A stretch of DNA of 64,000 nucleotides. Origin: [Actinomadura] parvosata subsp. kistnae. Lineage in GTDB: Bacteria; Actinomycetota; Actinomycetes; Streptosporangiales; Streptosporangiaceae. The number at the start of each line of letters is the position of its first letter. Position 1 is the stretch's first letter. The notes under the pieces were generated by a model. That model had not been told where the DNA came from and made no database searches. It worked only from the letters and a program-made list of their open reading frames with translations. The stretch spans positions 620,001 to 684,000 of the forward strand of contig NZ_OOHJ01000006.1 in NCBI RefSeq assembly GCF_900323885.1, in the 5' to 3' direction. The position numbers and the translations under genes were made by a program. Shown here in pieces: positions 41,723 to 50,634 of the stretch.

Positions 41723-42541
41723 TCAGAATCGGTAGTGCGCGACCACGGTGCCCAGCCTGGAAAGGGACGTGCTGAGTGCCGCCAGGCGGGTCCACAGGCG
41801 CAGGGCCGGCGGATACTGGGCGACCTCCGGCTCGCGGACCAGCATGATCTCCTTTATGAGGGTGAGCTCGGGGTTCCAGTGCACGATGTCGCGGCTGCCG
41901 AAGCCCGCGGACTTGAAGAGGGGGACCAGGAACCGAGCGCTGGGGGCGAGTTTCGCGGCCCGGACGGTGAAGGTGTTGTAGACGTTGAACGCGATCTCCC
42001 CGCTGCGGAGATGGTCGGTGAGCCGCCGCAGCAGGGAGATCATGTCGGCTTCGGCGAGAAACGCCATCAGGCCGTCGGCGACGATCATGGCGGGGCGGTC
42101 GGCGGGGAGGCTCTGCAGCCAGGCCGGGTCGGTCAGGTCCGCGCCAATGGTGTGGACGTGCGGGCGGTCGGGGATGAGTTGCCGCCGGGCGGCGACGACG
42201 TCAGGGAAGTCGACGTCGTACCAGTCGACGGTGGGCGGTGTGTCGATGCGGAGCGCCCGCGTGTCCAGCCCGGCGCCCAGGTCGATACCGATCGCGTCGG
42301 GGTGGCGGGCGATGAACCGCCGCGCCACCTCATCCAGTTTCTTGGCGCGCTGGGCGACTTCGACGCAGGAAGCCCTGGTCCAGCGGAGCTTGTGGTTGGT
42401 GTAGCCGGTCTTGCGGACGAGTGCGTCGGCCATCGTGTCGCCGAGGATCGGGTCCGGCTGGCGGCTGTCGAACGCCCGGCCGGTCAGGGTGATCCACAAG
42501 GTTTCCTCCACCGGGGTCAGAGCGGGAAGGGAAAGCGTCAT
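41723..42541 (-). CDS. Class I methyltransferase of the LCMT/PPM1-like family
   Basis: 272 aa from ATG 42541 (AGGACGG upstream). The motif AIGIDLGAGLDTRALRID and DWYDVDFPDVVAARRQLIP are typical of LCMT-related O-methyltransferases (polyketide O-methyltransferases and TIGR00027-like proteins), with IVADGLMAFLAE after. It should use SAM to methylate a carboxyl or hydroxyl group. It is divergent from a TetR regulator gene whose operator lies between them, so it is probably the regulated gene. Confidence 0.85.
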   Translation of the reverse strand: MTLSLPALTPVEETLWITLTGRAFDSRQPDPILGDTMADALVRKTGYTNHKLRWTRASCVEVAQRAKKLDEVARRFIARHPDAIGIDLGAGLDTRALRIDTPPTVDWYDVDFPDVVAARRQLIPDRPHVHTIGADLTDPAWLQSLPADRPAMIVADGLMAFLAEADMISLLRRLTDHLRSGEIAFNVYNTFTVRAAKLAPSARFLVPLFKSAGFGSRDIVHWNPELTLIKEIMLVREPEVAQYPPALRLWTRLAALSTSLSRLGTVVAHYRF

Positions 42542-42608
42542 GGGGTTTCCGTCCTTTCTGCGCCGACGTGCGTGCCGGCTCGTCGACACCGTCGATGAAA
42601 TGACACCT

Positions 42609-42624
42609 GGACTAAAAGTAGTCT
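42609..42624. promoter_or_regulatory. Inverted repeat, probable TetR operator
   Basis: GACTA-AAAG-TAGTC (42610-42623) is a perfect 5-bp dyad, 37 bp before the TetR ATG and 68 bp before the methyltransferase ATG. A TATAAC follows at 42628. Confidence 0.5.
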
Positions 42625-42660
42625 GAGTATAACCATATGCCTGATATAGGCTCTCGTGCT

Positions 42661-43275
42661 ATGGCGGATGAGACGCGGCGCGAGCGCAAGAAGCTCCAGA
42701 CGAGGCAACTGCTGGTCGACACAGCGCTCAGGCTGTTCGCCGAACAGGGATACGAGCAGACCACCATCGCGCAGATCACCCAGGCGGCCGACGTGGCCAA
42801 GAAAACGTTCTTCAACCACTTCCCCACGAAGGAGGACGTGCTGTTCGCCGACACCGGCCAGTACGTCGAGGCGGCCGTCGAAGTGATCCGCGAACGGGCG
42901 CCGCGGGAACACGTCTCCGACGTCCTGCTCGAGATCTACGAACGAGTCTTCGCCCGGCGCCTGGCCGAGGGGCCGCTCGCCGGGGCCGGCAAGGATCTGA
43001 AGCGCCTCGACGACACCGTCATGAAACTGCCCGCCGTGCAGGCCAAGGCCCTGCACGTCATGTTCGACCTCCAGCAGGCGATCGCCGGCGCGCTCCTGAA
43101 CGCCTACCCCGGCGTGCTCGACCCGGTCACCGCCGCCGCCGCCGTCGGATCTTTGATGGGAGCCGCTCAGGCCGCCGGCACGGCCAGCCTCCGCCAGGGA
43201 CCCTCCATGGAGGAGTACCTGGCCTCGATCCGGCGTGCCCTCGACGTCGCCCTGCAGGGGCTGCGCTCGTTGTAG
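42661..43275 (+). CDS. TetR-family regulator
   Basis: 204 aa from ATG 42661 (MADETRRERKK); ATG 42637 is an alternative. The N-terminal HTH reads TALRLFAEQGYEQTTIAQIT and DVAKKTFFNHFPTKEDVLFA. The helical C-terminal ligand domain is of normal length. It is divergent from the methyltransferase and very likely controls it and itself through the dyad at 42609-42624. Confidence 0.92.
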   Translation: MADETRRERKKLQTRQLLVDTALRLFAEQGYEQTTIAQITQAADVAKKTFFNHFPTKEDVLFADTGQYVEAAVEVIRERAPREHVSDVLLEIYERVFARRLAEGPLAGAGKDLKRLDDTVMKLPAVQAKALHVMFDLQQAIAGALLNAYPGVLDPVTAAAAVGSLMGAAQAAGTASLRQGPSMEEYLASIRRALDVALQGLRSL

Positions 43276-43564
43276 ACCAGGAATCCGCGGGAGCGCCGGG
43301 ATGAACCACGAGGCGCTGTCATCGCGGCCGGTGTGCGTCGAGGCCGGCGCCGCCCTGCTCCTGCCGCTCAGCGACACCCGTGTGGCCGCCGTGGCACCCC
43401 CTCCCGAGCCGCAGCAGCCCGCGGCGAGGACGGCCGCCACGGCCAGAGGCCCCGCTGAGGCCCCCGATCAGGCGTTGGCGCGACATGCTTTGCCCTGCGA
43501 TCTCTTGTCACCATTGAGAGAGCGGGAGCGGGCGAACATGTCGAACAGGCCAGGCCCTCCGCGT
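43276..43564. other. Intergenic region without recognised gene
   Basis: 290 bp. A minus-strand frame near 43370-43480 (GPLAVAAVLAAGC) looks like the end of a membrane protein, but it is too short to name. Confidence 0.25.
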
Positions 43565-44440
43565 TCAGTGAAGCTGCCGAAAGGCCCGGCGGTAGTCGCG
43601 GGGCGCGACGCCGCGGCCTGCGACGAACCGCTCGCGCAGGACGGTCGCGCTGCCGTAGCCGACGCGGCGCGCCACCTCTTCGATCGGCAGGTCAGTGGTC
43701 TCCAGCAGGTGCTCGGCCCGGTCGAGGCGCTGGGCCAGCAGCCAGGCGTGCGGGCTGGCGCCGGTGGCGGACTTGAAGGCGCGGGCGAACGTGCGGCGGC
43801 TCATCAGTGCCCGCGCGGCCGGCTCGGTGACGGGGACGCGGCGGTCCAGGTTCGCGCGGGCCCAGGCGATGACCTCGGTGAGCCGCCCGTCGTCGCCGTC
43901 GCCGGGCATCGGCGTGCTGATGTACTGGGCCTGGCCGCCGGCTCGGTGCGGCGGGGTGACCAGGTCGCGGGCGACGCGGTTGGCGAGCGCGGCGCCGTGC
44001 TCGCGGCGGAGCAGGTGCAGGCACAGGTCGAGCCCGGCGGCGGCGCCCGCCCCGGTGGCCACGCTCCCGTGGTCGAGGTAGAGGGCGTCCGGCCTGACCC
44101 GTACGGCGGGGTGGCGGGCGGCGAGCTCGCCGGCGTACCGCCAGTGCGTCGTGGCCTCCAGGCCGTCCAGCAGGCCGGCGGCGGCGAGCTCGAACACCCG
44201 GTGCAGTGCGCGGCCACCACCGCCCCCGCCGCGTGCGCGCGGCGCAGCGCGTCCAGCACAGCTGCGGCGGGCTCGGCGCGGAACGAATCGCCCGGCAGCA
44301 CCAGCACCAAGTCGGCGCCGCGGAGCGCGGCCAGGCCGTGCCCGACCTGGAGCGGGAGGCCGAGGTCGGTCCGCAGCTCGCCGGGCCGTTCGGCGCAGAT
44401 CACCGTCTCGAACGCCGGACGGTCCGGCCCGGACAGTGCG
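43565..44440 (-). pseudogene. GlxA-type AraC regulator, frameshifted and N-truncated
   Basis: The 3' part (43565 to about 44205) encodes VFELAAAGLLDGLEATTHWR through two AraC HTHs (ARALMSRRTFARAFKSATGA; IEEVARRVGYGSATVLRERF). The 5' part continues in another frame (VICAERPGELRTDLGLPLQV ... AHCTG). The break is at about 44203, where AHCTG should run into VFEL; one base appears to be missing. The first about 35 residues are absent, cut at about 44440. Confidence 0.8.
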
Positions 44441-44462
44441 GGCGCTCACCCGGTCCCCGCAC

Positions 44463-44902
44463 TCACCCCCGGCCAGGGAACTCGCCGCGGCGGGCGCGCA
44501 GATGGCGCAGGACCGGCCCGGTGACCGCGCGACACTGGAGGCGGCGATGGCCGGGGTCCACGGGGTGTTCAGCGTCCAGGCCGGGGTGCTGGGCGCGACG
44601 CCCGTCCCGTACGACGCCGAGATCGCCAGGGGACGCCTCATCGCCGACGTCGCGCTGGCGGCGGGCGCGGCACACCTGGTGTTCTCGTCGGTGGCGGGCG
44701 CGCCCCGGGCCGGGGGAGTACGCGCGTTCGAACCGAAGCTCCGGGTCGAGCACCAGCTGCGGCGCATCCGCGCGCCGGCGACGATCCTGCGGCCCGCGTC
44801 GTTCATGGACGACTACGCCGATCCCTCGTCCGGCCTCGGCTCCGGCACGCTGGCCACACCGCTTGCCGCCGGCGTCCTGGCTTCCGGACCGGGTTTGACG
44901 TA
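44463..44902 (+). pseudogene. NmrA-like NAD(P)-binding protein, truncated at both ends
   Basis: TLEAAMAGVHGVFSVQAGVL, AALAAGAAHLVFSSVAG-type and ATILRPASFMDDYAD match the middle of NmrA/atypical SDR proteins. The GATGxxG N-terminus and the substrate domain after LGSGTLATPL are missing. It lies head-to-head against the cut regulator and is followed directly by integrase debris. Confidence 0.7.
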
Positions 44903-45420
44903 GCGCATGGCGGTGCGGGGTTCTTGTGGTGGGTCTTGCCCATGAGGAGCTGCAGCGGGACTTCGGCTTCGCCGAGGTGAGTGGCGGCGCTGTGGCGCAG
45001 CTGGTGCAGGTCGAGCCCGTCTCCGGTACACCCACTCGGTGGTGCCGCCCTTGGAGTAGACGGGGGCGCGGCGGTGCTCCAGGTCGAGGTCCTCGACGTT
45101 CAGCGCCAGGATTTCGGAGGCTCTGGCCGCTCACGTAGCGGGATGTCACGGCGCGACAGCCGCCGGTGGATCGTGGCCTTGGCCACCGCACGGGTCTCGT
45201 CGGCGCTTTCCTTGCGGCGCTCGGCCTCGGCCGGGACTATCGGGGCGGCCCAGTGCTTCTTGGGATGGCACCAGGTGAGCCATGAGGTGACGGCGGCGCG
45301 GTCGCGGTTCCAGGTCGCCGGCGCGCGCATCGTCCCCCACAGCTGCGCGACGGCGAGGTGAGCACCGGACCACCCGGCGGATGAATCCGGTGGCGGCGCA
45401 CATCGGCCACTGGGGACGGC
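44890..45420 (-). pseudogene. Tyrosine recombinase (site-specific integrase) remnant
   Basis: The SAM-like N-terminal domain TMRAPATWNRDRAAVTSWLT ... ATIHRRLSRRDIPLRE is in one frame. After breaks come HRRAPVYSKGGTTEWV, then LDLHQLRHSAATHLGEAEVP (box II HxLRH) and finally RTAMRYVKPG with the Tyr nucleophile. At least two frameshifts and a missing middle show it is dead. Confidence 0.75.
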
Positions 45421-45610
45421 AAGGAGCTCAGCCGCCAGATCGCTGCCCTGGCTCGGCGACTGATGGCGGGGCGCCGTGCGGGATAGGTCAGCCGGAAGTC
45501 TGATCTGGGGTGCGACCGCTGTCGCAGGCGAGGTTCGTCCCGGATGCGGAGGAGGACGGGCGCCTGCGCCCCGAGGATGGAGATCATCTCTCGCCTCCGA
45601 AGGAAGCCGC

Positions 45611-46756
45611 ATGCCGTTCATCACCGCCACTGCCACCGCCACCGCGCTCCTGCTGTCTCTCCTGCCGGCCCCCAGTCGGACCGATGTGCGGGAGGCGCTC
45701 GACGCCGCGGTGGCCGCCGGCGCGCCGGGCATCCTGGCCAGGATCGATGACGAGCGCGGCACTTGGATCGCCACCAGCGGCAAGGCCGACCTCGGCACCG
45801 ACCGGCCGGTGCCGCGCGAGGCCCGCTTCCGCGTGGCCAGCCTGACCAAGAGCATGGTGGCCACCGTCATCCTGCAACTCGTCCAGGAGCGCGAGCTCAC
45901 CCTGGAGGAGCCGATCAGCGAGCACCTGCCGGGGCTGGTGGCGGGCGGCGACCGGATCACCGTACGCCAGTTGCTCAACCACACCAGCGGCCTGGCCGAC
46001 TACGTGGCCGCCGACGAGTTCGTCGACCCCGAACAGTACGGCCGCCGGACCTACACTCCGCGGCGGCTCGTGGCCGAGGGCGAACGGCTGCCCCGCAAGG
46101 CGCCAGGCCGTTTCGCCTACTCCAACACCGGCTACATCCTGCTGGGGCTGCTGGTGGAGAAGGTGACAGGCCACGACCTGCGGGACGTGCTCGAACGCCG
46201 GATCTTCCGCCCGGCCGGGATGACGCGCTCGTACCTGCCCTTCACCGCCCCGGTCGTCCGAGGTCCACACGCCACCGGCTACCACCTGCCCCGCGGCGCC
46301 GACCCGGCCGAGCCGGGTGCGTTGCGGCCGATCACCCGGCTGAACCCGTCCTTCGCCTGGGCCGCCTACGGCGTGGTGTCGGACGCCCGCGATGTGAACC
46401 GCTTCTACCAGGCCCTCTTCGGCGGCCGGCTGATCGGCGCGGACCTGCTTGCCCAGATGCGCACCGGGGTCGCGACGCCGCAGGCGCCGGTCTTCCCCAA
46501 GTACGGCCTGGGGCTGGAGTCGGTCGGCCTCACCTGCGGCGAGATGTGGGGCGCGACCGGCTCCATCCCCGGTTACCAGACGTTCGCCTTCGCCGACGCC
46601 ACCGGCAAGCGCCGGATGACGATGTCGGTCAACGTGCAGCGCAACGATCCGAAGGTCGCGACCATGCTGCTAGCCGTCGTCGACGCGCTGAACCGTTACT
46701 TCTGCGGCGAGCCCTACCCGCCGCTCACCTCCAGCGCGACGGGCCTGGGCCGCTGA
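45611..46756 (+). CDS. Secreted beta-lactamase-fold serine hydrolase
   Basis: 381 aa from ATG 45611 (GAAGGAAG upstream). A signal peptide (TATATATALLLSLLPAPS) is followed by a class C/D-alanyl-D-alanine-carboxypeptidase-like domain with SxxK in VASLTKSM (about residue 78) and YxN in FAYSNTGYILLG (about 172). The KTG-equivalent region is GATGSIPGYQTF. Likely a secreted peptidase or esterase. Monocistronic. Confidence 0.9.
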   Translation: MPFITATATATALLLSLLPAPSRTDVREALDAAVAAGAPGILARIDDERGTWIATSGKADLGTDRPVPREARFRVASLTKSMVATVILQLVQERELTLEEPISEHLPGLVAGGDRITVRQLLNHTSGLADYVAADEFVDPEQYGRRTYTPRRLVAEGERLPRKAPGRFAYSNTGYILLGLLVEKVTGHDLRDVLERRIFRPAGMTRSYLPFTAPVVRGPHATGYHLPRGADPAEPGALRPITRLNPSFAWAAYGVVSDARDVNRFYQALFGGRLIGADLLAQMRTGVATPQAPVFPKYGLGLESVGLTCGEMWGATGSIPGYQTFAFADATGKRRMTMSVNVQRNDPKVATMLLAVVDALNRYFCGEPYPPLTSSATGLGR

Positions 46757-46770
46757 CAGCGCTCCGTCGG

Positions 46771-46932
46771 CGGGGCGTGCCCGAACTGACCGCGCGAGTG
46801 GCTGCGGAACTCGGCGCCGTCGTCTCCTCGATCGCTTTCGAACGCTGGAGCCGGACCCCGACCGAGCAGACCTTCGGTCAGATCGCCCGGCAAGTCCTCG
46901 TCGAGGTGTGTGCGTCCGCGGCCGTGTGCTGA
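46771..46932 (+). pseudogene. TetR-family regulator C-terminal fragment
   Basis: RRRGVPELTARVAAELGAVV and IAFERWSRTPTEQTFGQIAR resemble the final helices of TetR proteins. No HTH part is present. It follows directly after the serine hydrolase stop. Confidence 0.45.
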
Positions 46933-47051
46933 TCCGCGCCGGGGCGGCTTGCCCGCGGCGGCCTGCGGCAAGGATCAACGCGGCGCAGGCATGGCCAGGC
47001 CTCATGTCGGGCCGCACGCCCTGACCTGCGGTCATCCTGATCCGACATACG

Positions 47052-47068
47052 ATGTCTCGGAGTGTCAT
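47052..47068. promoter_or_regulatory. TetR operator site 1 (autoregulatory)
   Basis: Imperfect dyad ATGTCTCGGAGTGTCAT, 22 bp upstream of the regulator GTG. It matches the two sites at 47663 and 47728. Confidence 0.6.
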
Positions 47069-47090
47069 CAAAGTCGGGGCGGAGGAACAC

Positions 47091-47660
47091 GTGGCTCGAT
47101 GGGAACCTGACGCGCAGGCGCGCCTGCAGAACGCAGCGCTGGAACTGGTGGCTCGGCAGGGATTCGAGCGGACGACCGCAGCGGAGATCGCGGAAGCTGT
47201 CGGACTGAATCGCCGGACTTTCTTCCGGCATTTCCCTGACAAAAGGGATGTTTTCTTCGCCGGTCAGGACCAGATCGAAGCCGATCTGGTCGCCGGGGTG
47301 ACCGGGGCGCCCCCCGGCGAGTCGCCGATGGGGCTCGTCGGGCTGGCACTGGCCCGCGCGGCCGATACCTTCGCGCATCTGCCGAGAGAGCAGGCGCGGG
47401 CGCGCCAGGCGATCATCGATGCGGAGCCGGCGTTGCTGGAGCGAGAGCGCCAGAAGTTCGCCGTCCTCGCCCGCAGCGTCGGCGACGCGATGCGGGAACG
47501 GGGCGTCGCCGACCTCGAGGCCACCCTCGCGGCCGAGTCCGGCGTCCTCGTCTTCAAGACGGCGTTCACGCAGTGGCTGGCCGATGGCGAGTCGCGGTCT
47601 CTACCGCTGATCATCGCCGAGACCATGGCCGCGCTACGTGCACTCTACGTCACGCGCTAA
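47091..47660 (+). CDS. TetR-family regulator
   Basis: 189 aa from GTG 47091, preceded by GCGGAGGAACAC. HTH: ALELVARQGFERTTAAEIAE and VGLNRRTFFRHFPDKRDVFF. The C-terminal domain is of normal length. It lies upstream of, and co-directional with, a quinone-oxidoreductase-like gene. Three copies of a 17-bp dyad around both genes indicate that it represses itself and the oxidoreductase. Confidence 0.92.
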   Translation: MARWEPDAQARLQNAALELVARQGFERTTAAEIAEAVGLNRRTFFRHFPDKRDVFFAGQDQIEADLVAGVTGAPPGESPMGLVGLALARAADTFAHLPREQARARQAIIDAEPALLERERQKFAVLARSVGDAMRERGVADLEATLAAESGVLVFKTAFTQWLADGESRSLPLIIAETMAALRALYVTR

Positions 47661-47662
47661 CC

Positions 47663-47679
47663 ATGTCTCTCAGAGACAT
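47663..47679. promoter_or_regulatory. TetR operator site 2
   Basis: Perfect dyad ATGTCTCTCAGAGACAT (8-bp arms, 1-bp centre), 3 bp after the regulator stop and 87 bp before the oxidoreductase ATG. Confidence 0.7.
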
Positions 47680-47727
47680 TAATCACGCTGGCGGCGATGT
47701 TCATGCCGCGCTCCTCCCGCTATGTTC

Positions 47728-47744
47728 ATGTCACTGGGAGACAT
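47728..47744. promoter_or_regulatory. TetR operator site 3
   Basis: ATGTCACTGGGAGACAT, the same outer half-sites (ATGTC / GACAT), 22 bp before the oxidoreductase ATG, in the position of a promoter or start of transcription. Confidence 0.65.
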
Positions 47745-47765
47745 CAAGCAAGGGAGGAAGGCGAC

Positions 47766-48695
47766 ATGAAGCGCATCCAGTACCACGAGTACGGCGGCCC
47801 CGAAGTCCTGCGACTGGAGGAGTTCCAGCCGGCTCAGCCCGGCAGGGGCGAGGTCCTGGTCCGTGTCAAAGCGGCGGCCCTCAACCCGATGGACATCGGC
47901 ATCCGCCAGGGCAGGCTGAAAATGGTCACCGGCCGCAAGTTCCCTCGAGCACTCGGGCACGACTTCGCGGGCATCGTCGAGGCGGTCGGCGACGGTGTCA
48001 CCCAGGTTCGCCCCGGTGATGAGGTCATCGGGGCGGCGGGCATCAAAGCGGCCGGGGCGTTCGCCGAGATGGTTCTCGTCGAGGAGAAGTCGGTCGCGCG
48101 GAAGCCGAGGAACCTGTCATGGGATGAGGCCGCCGCACTCCCGACGCCCGCCATCACCGCGTACCTGGCGCTGGCCAAGAAAGGCCGGCTGAAAGCTGGG
48201 CAGTCTGTCTTCGTCGCCGGCGCGCTCGGCGCGGTCGGCCGGTCGGCCGTCCAACTCGCCATGATGATGGGTGCCTCGGTCGGCGGCAGCTGCCGTGGCA
48301 CCGCCGTTCAGGAGGCTCACGACCTCGGGCTCTCTCCGATCGTCGAGTTCGACTTCGATGCGAGCCGCTACGCCCGGCGGTTCGACGTCATCCTCGACAC
48401 CTCTGGCCAGTTGCCGCTCAAATCGGCCAAAACGATGGTCAAGCTCGGCGGCCACATCGTCGACATCCGGCCCGCGCCGGCGAAATTCGTGCGAGCCGCC
48501 CTGCCAGGGCCCTACGAGGTGCTGGTCGCCAACCCGGACCCGGCCGATGTCGAGCAGATTGTGCGGGCCGCCGAACAGGGAGTCCTTCGGATTCCCATTG
48601 CCAGCGTGGTGCCGCTCGGCAGTGCCATCCCGGCCCTTGCGGAGTTCGAGCGCCGCACCGGTTCCAAAGGCGGCAAGCTCATCATCACCACCTGA
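47766..48695 (+). CDS. Zinc-free quinone-oxidoreductase-like NADP-dependent MDR
   Basis: 309 aa from ATG 47766 (GGGAGGAAG upstream). MDR features: MKRIQYHEYGGPEVLRLEE N-terminus, GHDFAGIVEAVGDGVTQVRP, and the NADPH-binding AGALGAVGRSAVQLAMMMGA; the zinc-ligand Cys/His set is absent. It probably reduces quinones or enones. Regulated by the adjacent TetR protein through sites 2 and 3. Confidence 0.92.
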   Translation: MKRIQYHEYGGPEVLRLEEFQPAQPGRGEVLVRVKAAALNPMDIGIRQGRLKMVTGRKFPRALGHDFAGIVEAVGDGVTQVRPGDEVIGAAGIKAAGAFAEMVLVEEKSVARKPRNLSWDEAAALPTPAITAYLALAKKGRLKAGQSVFVAGALGAVGRSAVQLAMMMGASVGGSCRGTAVQEAHDLGLSPIVEFDFDASRYARRFDVILDTSGQLPLKSAKTMVKLGGHIVDIRPAPAKFVRAALPGPYEVLVANPDPADVEQIVRAAEQGVLRIPIASVVPLGSAIPALAEFERRTGSKGGKLIITT

Positions 48696-49325
48696 GTTGG
48701 CCTCGAGTTTCTGTTTCCGATCCGCAGCGTCCGTGTCAGTCGGCCGCGGGCACCGGGCTCCCGACTCAGTGCCACGAGGCTCGTGAAGAAGCCGTTGACG
48801 AGTTCCCTGACCTGCGACGATGCACGTCCCCGTGACTGCCGCCTCGACTCACTTACCGGGTGGACCGTGAGCGACAAGCCGGAGTTTTGGGTACGGCGCG
48901 GGCGAACGGCCGCTGTGGAGCGTGCGGGATCGGGACGCTGAGGTCATCTGGACGGTACTGCGCAAGGCCGGACGGCGGGAGCTCAGCGAACGCTATGACG
49001 GGTTCGTCGTCGAGGGCGGGAGCGACGGTGCGCCGTTCCCGGCCGCCTGCACTGAGGAGGCCGAGGGCTCCGCGCTGGAGCTCACGCGGTATCGGGTCGA
49101 TCTGGTGAAGGCCGGGTGGGGCTGGCCGGGTAAAGCGACGACGGACAAGCCAAGCACCTCCTACGCCGATGTGACACATGACGTTGCCGGGTCGCACCCG
49201 GCGCGGCGGATGTCGAGTTGGGCGGACACGATCGGCTACCGGTCTATGTGACAGATGATTCATATTCCGTGTCACACTGTCGAGTGTTCCGGGATCCGTG
49301 AGGGAGTCGCAGGTCAGCGTGCCGA
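48696..49325. other. Region with an unidentified plus-strand fragment
   Basis: 48900-49110 (+) reads as real coding sequence (GERPLWSVRDRDAEVIWTVL; ELSERYDGFVVEGGSDGAPF) but has no start or recognised family. The remainder up to the MarR stop holds nothing identifiable. Confidence 0.3.
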
Positions 49326-49817
49326 TCAGGTGGCCCTTTTGCGGGAGGCGGTCGGCAGTACACGGGTACGCAGGTGGGTGCGCACACCGTCCATGATGTC
49401 GGCGAGCTGGGCGACCTGCTCGTCGGTCAGGAGGTCGATCAGGCCGTCGCGGACCGCCTCCACATGTCCGGGCGCGGTCTTCTCCAGGAGTCGCCGGCCG
49501 TCGTCGGTGATGACGACCATGGCCCTGCGTTCGTCGTTGGTGTCGGTTTCGCGGCGTAGCAGGCCGGCCTTCTCCAGCTGGGCCACCTGGTAGCTCAGGC
49601 CGCTGCGCGAGGTGATCATCAGGTCGGCGAGTTCGGTGATGCACCGGCGCTCGGGAGCGCACTCGTTGGCCCAGTGCAGGATCTCGTACTGGATCATGGT
49701 GAGCCCGGCATCGTCTCGAAGCTGCCGTTCCACGTGGCGCTGGATCAGGCCGGAGGTTTCCAGGAAGCCGGTCCAGGCGCGCATCTGGGTCTCGTTCAAC
49801 CACCGCGGTTCGCTCAT
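49326..49817 (-). CDS. MarR-family regulator
   Basis: 163 aa. Winged helix: MIQYEILHWANECAPERRCI, TELADLMITSRSGLSYQVAQ and LEKAGLLRRETDTNDERRAM. A dimerisation helix pair flanks it. It is divergent from the F420-reductase-like, SDR and MFS genes, and two identical palindromes lie in the 120-bp intergenic region, so it very likely represses both directions. Confidence 0.93.
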   Translation of the reverse strand: MSEPRWLNETQMRAWTGFLETSGLIQRHVERQLRDDAGLTMIQYEILHWANECAPERRCITELADLMITSRSGLSYQVAQLEKAGLLRRETDTNDERRAMVVITDDGRRLLEKTAPGHVEAVRDGLIDLLTDEQVAQLADIMDGVRTHLRTRVLPTASRKRAT

Positions 49818-49837
49818 GTGAGGAGTCTATCGGAGTT

Positions 49838-49855
49838 GCGTCGAATTCGACGCAT
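49838..49855. promoter_or_regulatory. MarR operator 1
   Basis: Perfect 18-bp palindrome TGCGTCGAATTCGACGCA, 21 bp from the MarR start. Confidence 0.8.
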
Positions 49856-49881
49856 CCGTACGATCATCCCTGTTGCACTGA

Positions 49882-49901
49882 TGCGTCGAATTCGACGCAT
49901 C
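49882..49901. promoter_or_regulatory. MarR operator 2
   Basis: The same palindrome extended by one pair on each side (20 bp). Centre-to-centre distance from operator 1 is 45 bp, near four helical turns. It is 37 bp before the first gene on the right. Confidence 0.8.
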
Positions 49902-49937
49902 TGGGTGTCATCGCATCCTATCGCGAAAGGCTCTCTC

Positions 49938-50510
49938 ATGAAGATCAGCATCATCGGCAAGGGCAACGTCGGCTCCGCGTTGGAGCGCCGTCTTGCCACG
50001 GCCGGGCACACGGTCACCACGGCGAACTCCTCCACCGCTCCGGACCAGGTCGCGGCGCAGGCCGCCGAGGCCGAGGTCACCGTGCTGGCCGTGCCGTTCC
50101 CCGCCATCGCCCAGCTCGACGCCAAGATCAAGGCCGCCCTGCGGGACAAGGTCGTGATCGATGTCACCAACCCGCTGGCGGCCGACTTCATGTCGCTGAC
50201 CATCGGGCACACCACCTCGGCGGGTGAGCAGGTCGCCGCCGCGCTGCCCGGCGCCCGGGTGGTCAAGGCCTTCAACACCGTGTTCGCCGCCACCCTGGAC
50301 ACCCCCGGCCTGTTCCTGCCGGTGGCCTCCGACGACGAGGCGGCCAAGAAGACCGTGCTGGAGCTGGGCACGCAGCTCGGCTTCGACGCCGTGGACGCCG
50401 GCCCGCTGACCAACGCCCGCTACCTGGAGCCAGCCGTGGAACTGCTGATCCAGCTCGCGTACGGGCGCGGGCTGGGCGCGGGCATCGGCTTCACCCTGGC
50501 ACGGGCGTGA
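49938..50510 (+). CDS. NADPH-dependent F420 reductase-like protein
   Basis: 190 aa from ATG 49938. The N-terminal Rossmann motif MKISIIGKGNVGSALERRLA and TVTTANSS are typical of F420:NADPH oxidoreductases and related NAD-binding proteins (YadG/NpdG-like). VKAFNTVFAATLDTP and a short C-terminal helical region complete the fold. It may supply reduced F420 or act on another small substrate. First gene of a three-gene group controlled by the MarR protein. Confidence 0.85.
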   Translation: MKISIIGKGNVGSALERRLATAGHTVTTANSSTAPDQVAAQAAEAEVTVLAVPFPAIAQLDAKIKAALRDKVVIDVTNPLAADFMSLTIGHTTSAGEQVAAALPGARVVKAFNTVFAATLDTPGLFLPVASDDEAAKKTVLELGTQLGFDAVDAGPLTNARYLEPAVELLIQLAYGRGLGAGIGFTLARA

Positions 50511-50634
50511 CGATCCCGACGGGGACGATGGGATTCCGCCCGGCGGGCATCAGCCCGTACGAGCGGATCTCGTCCCGTACCTCCGGCGAGGAGGCCACCC
50601 GTACGACCGCGAAGTGCGCGGGAAAGGACAAACA

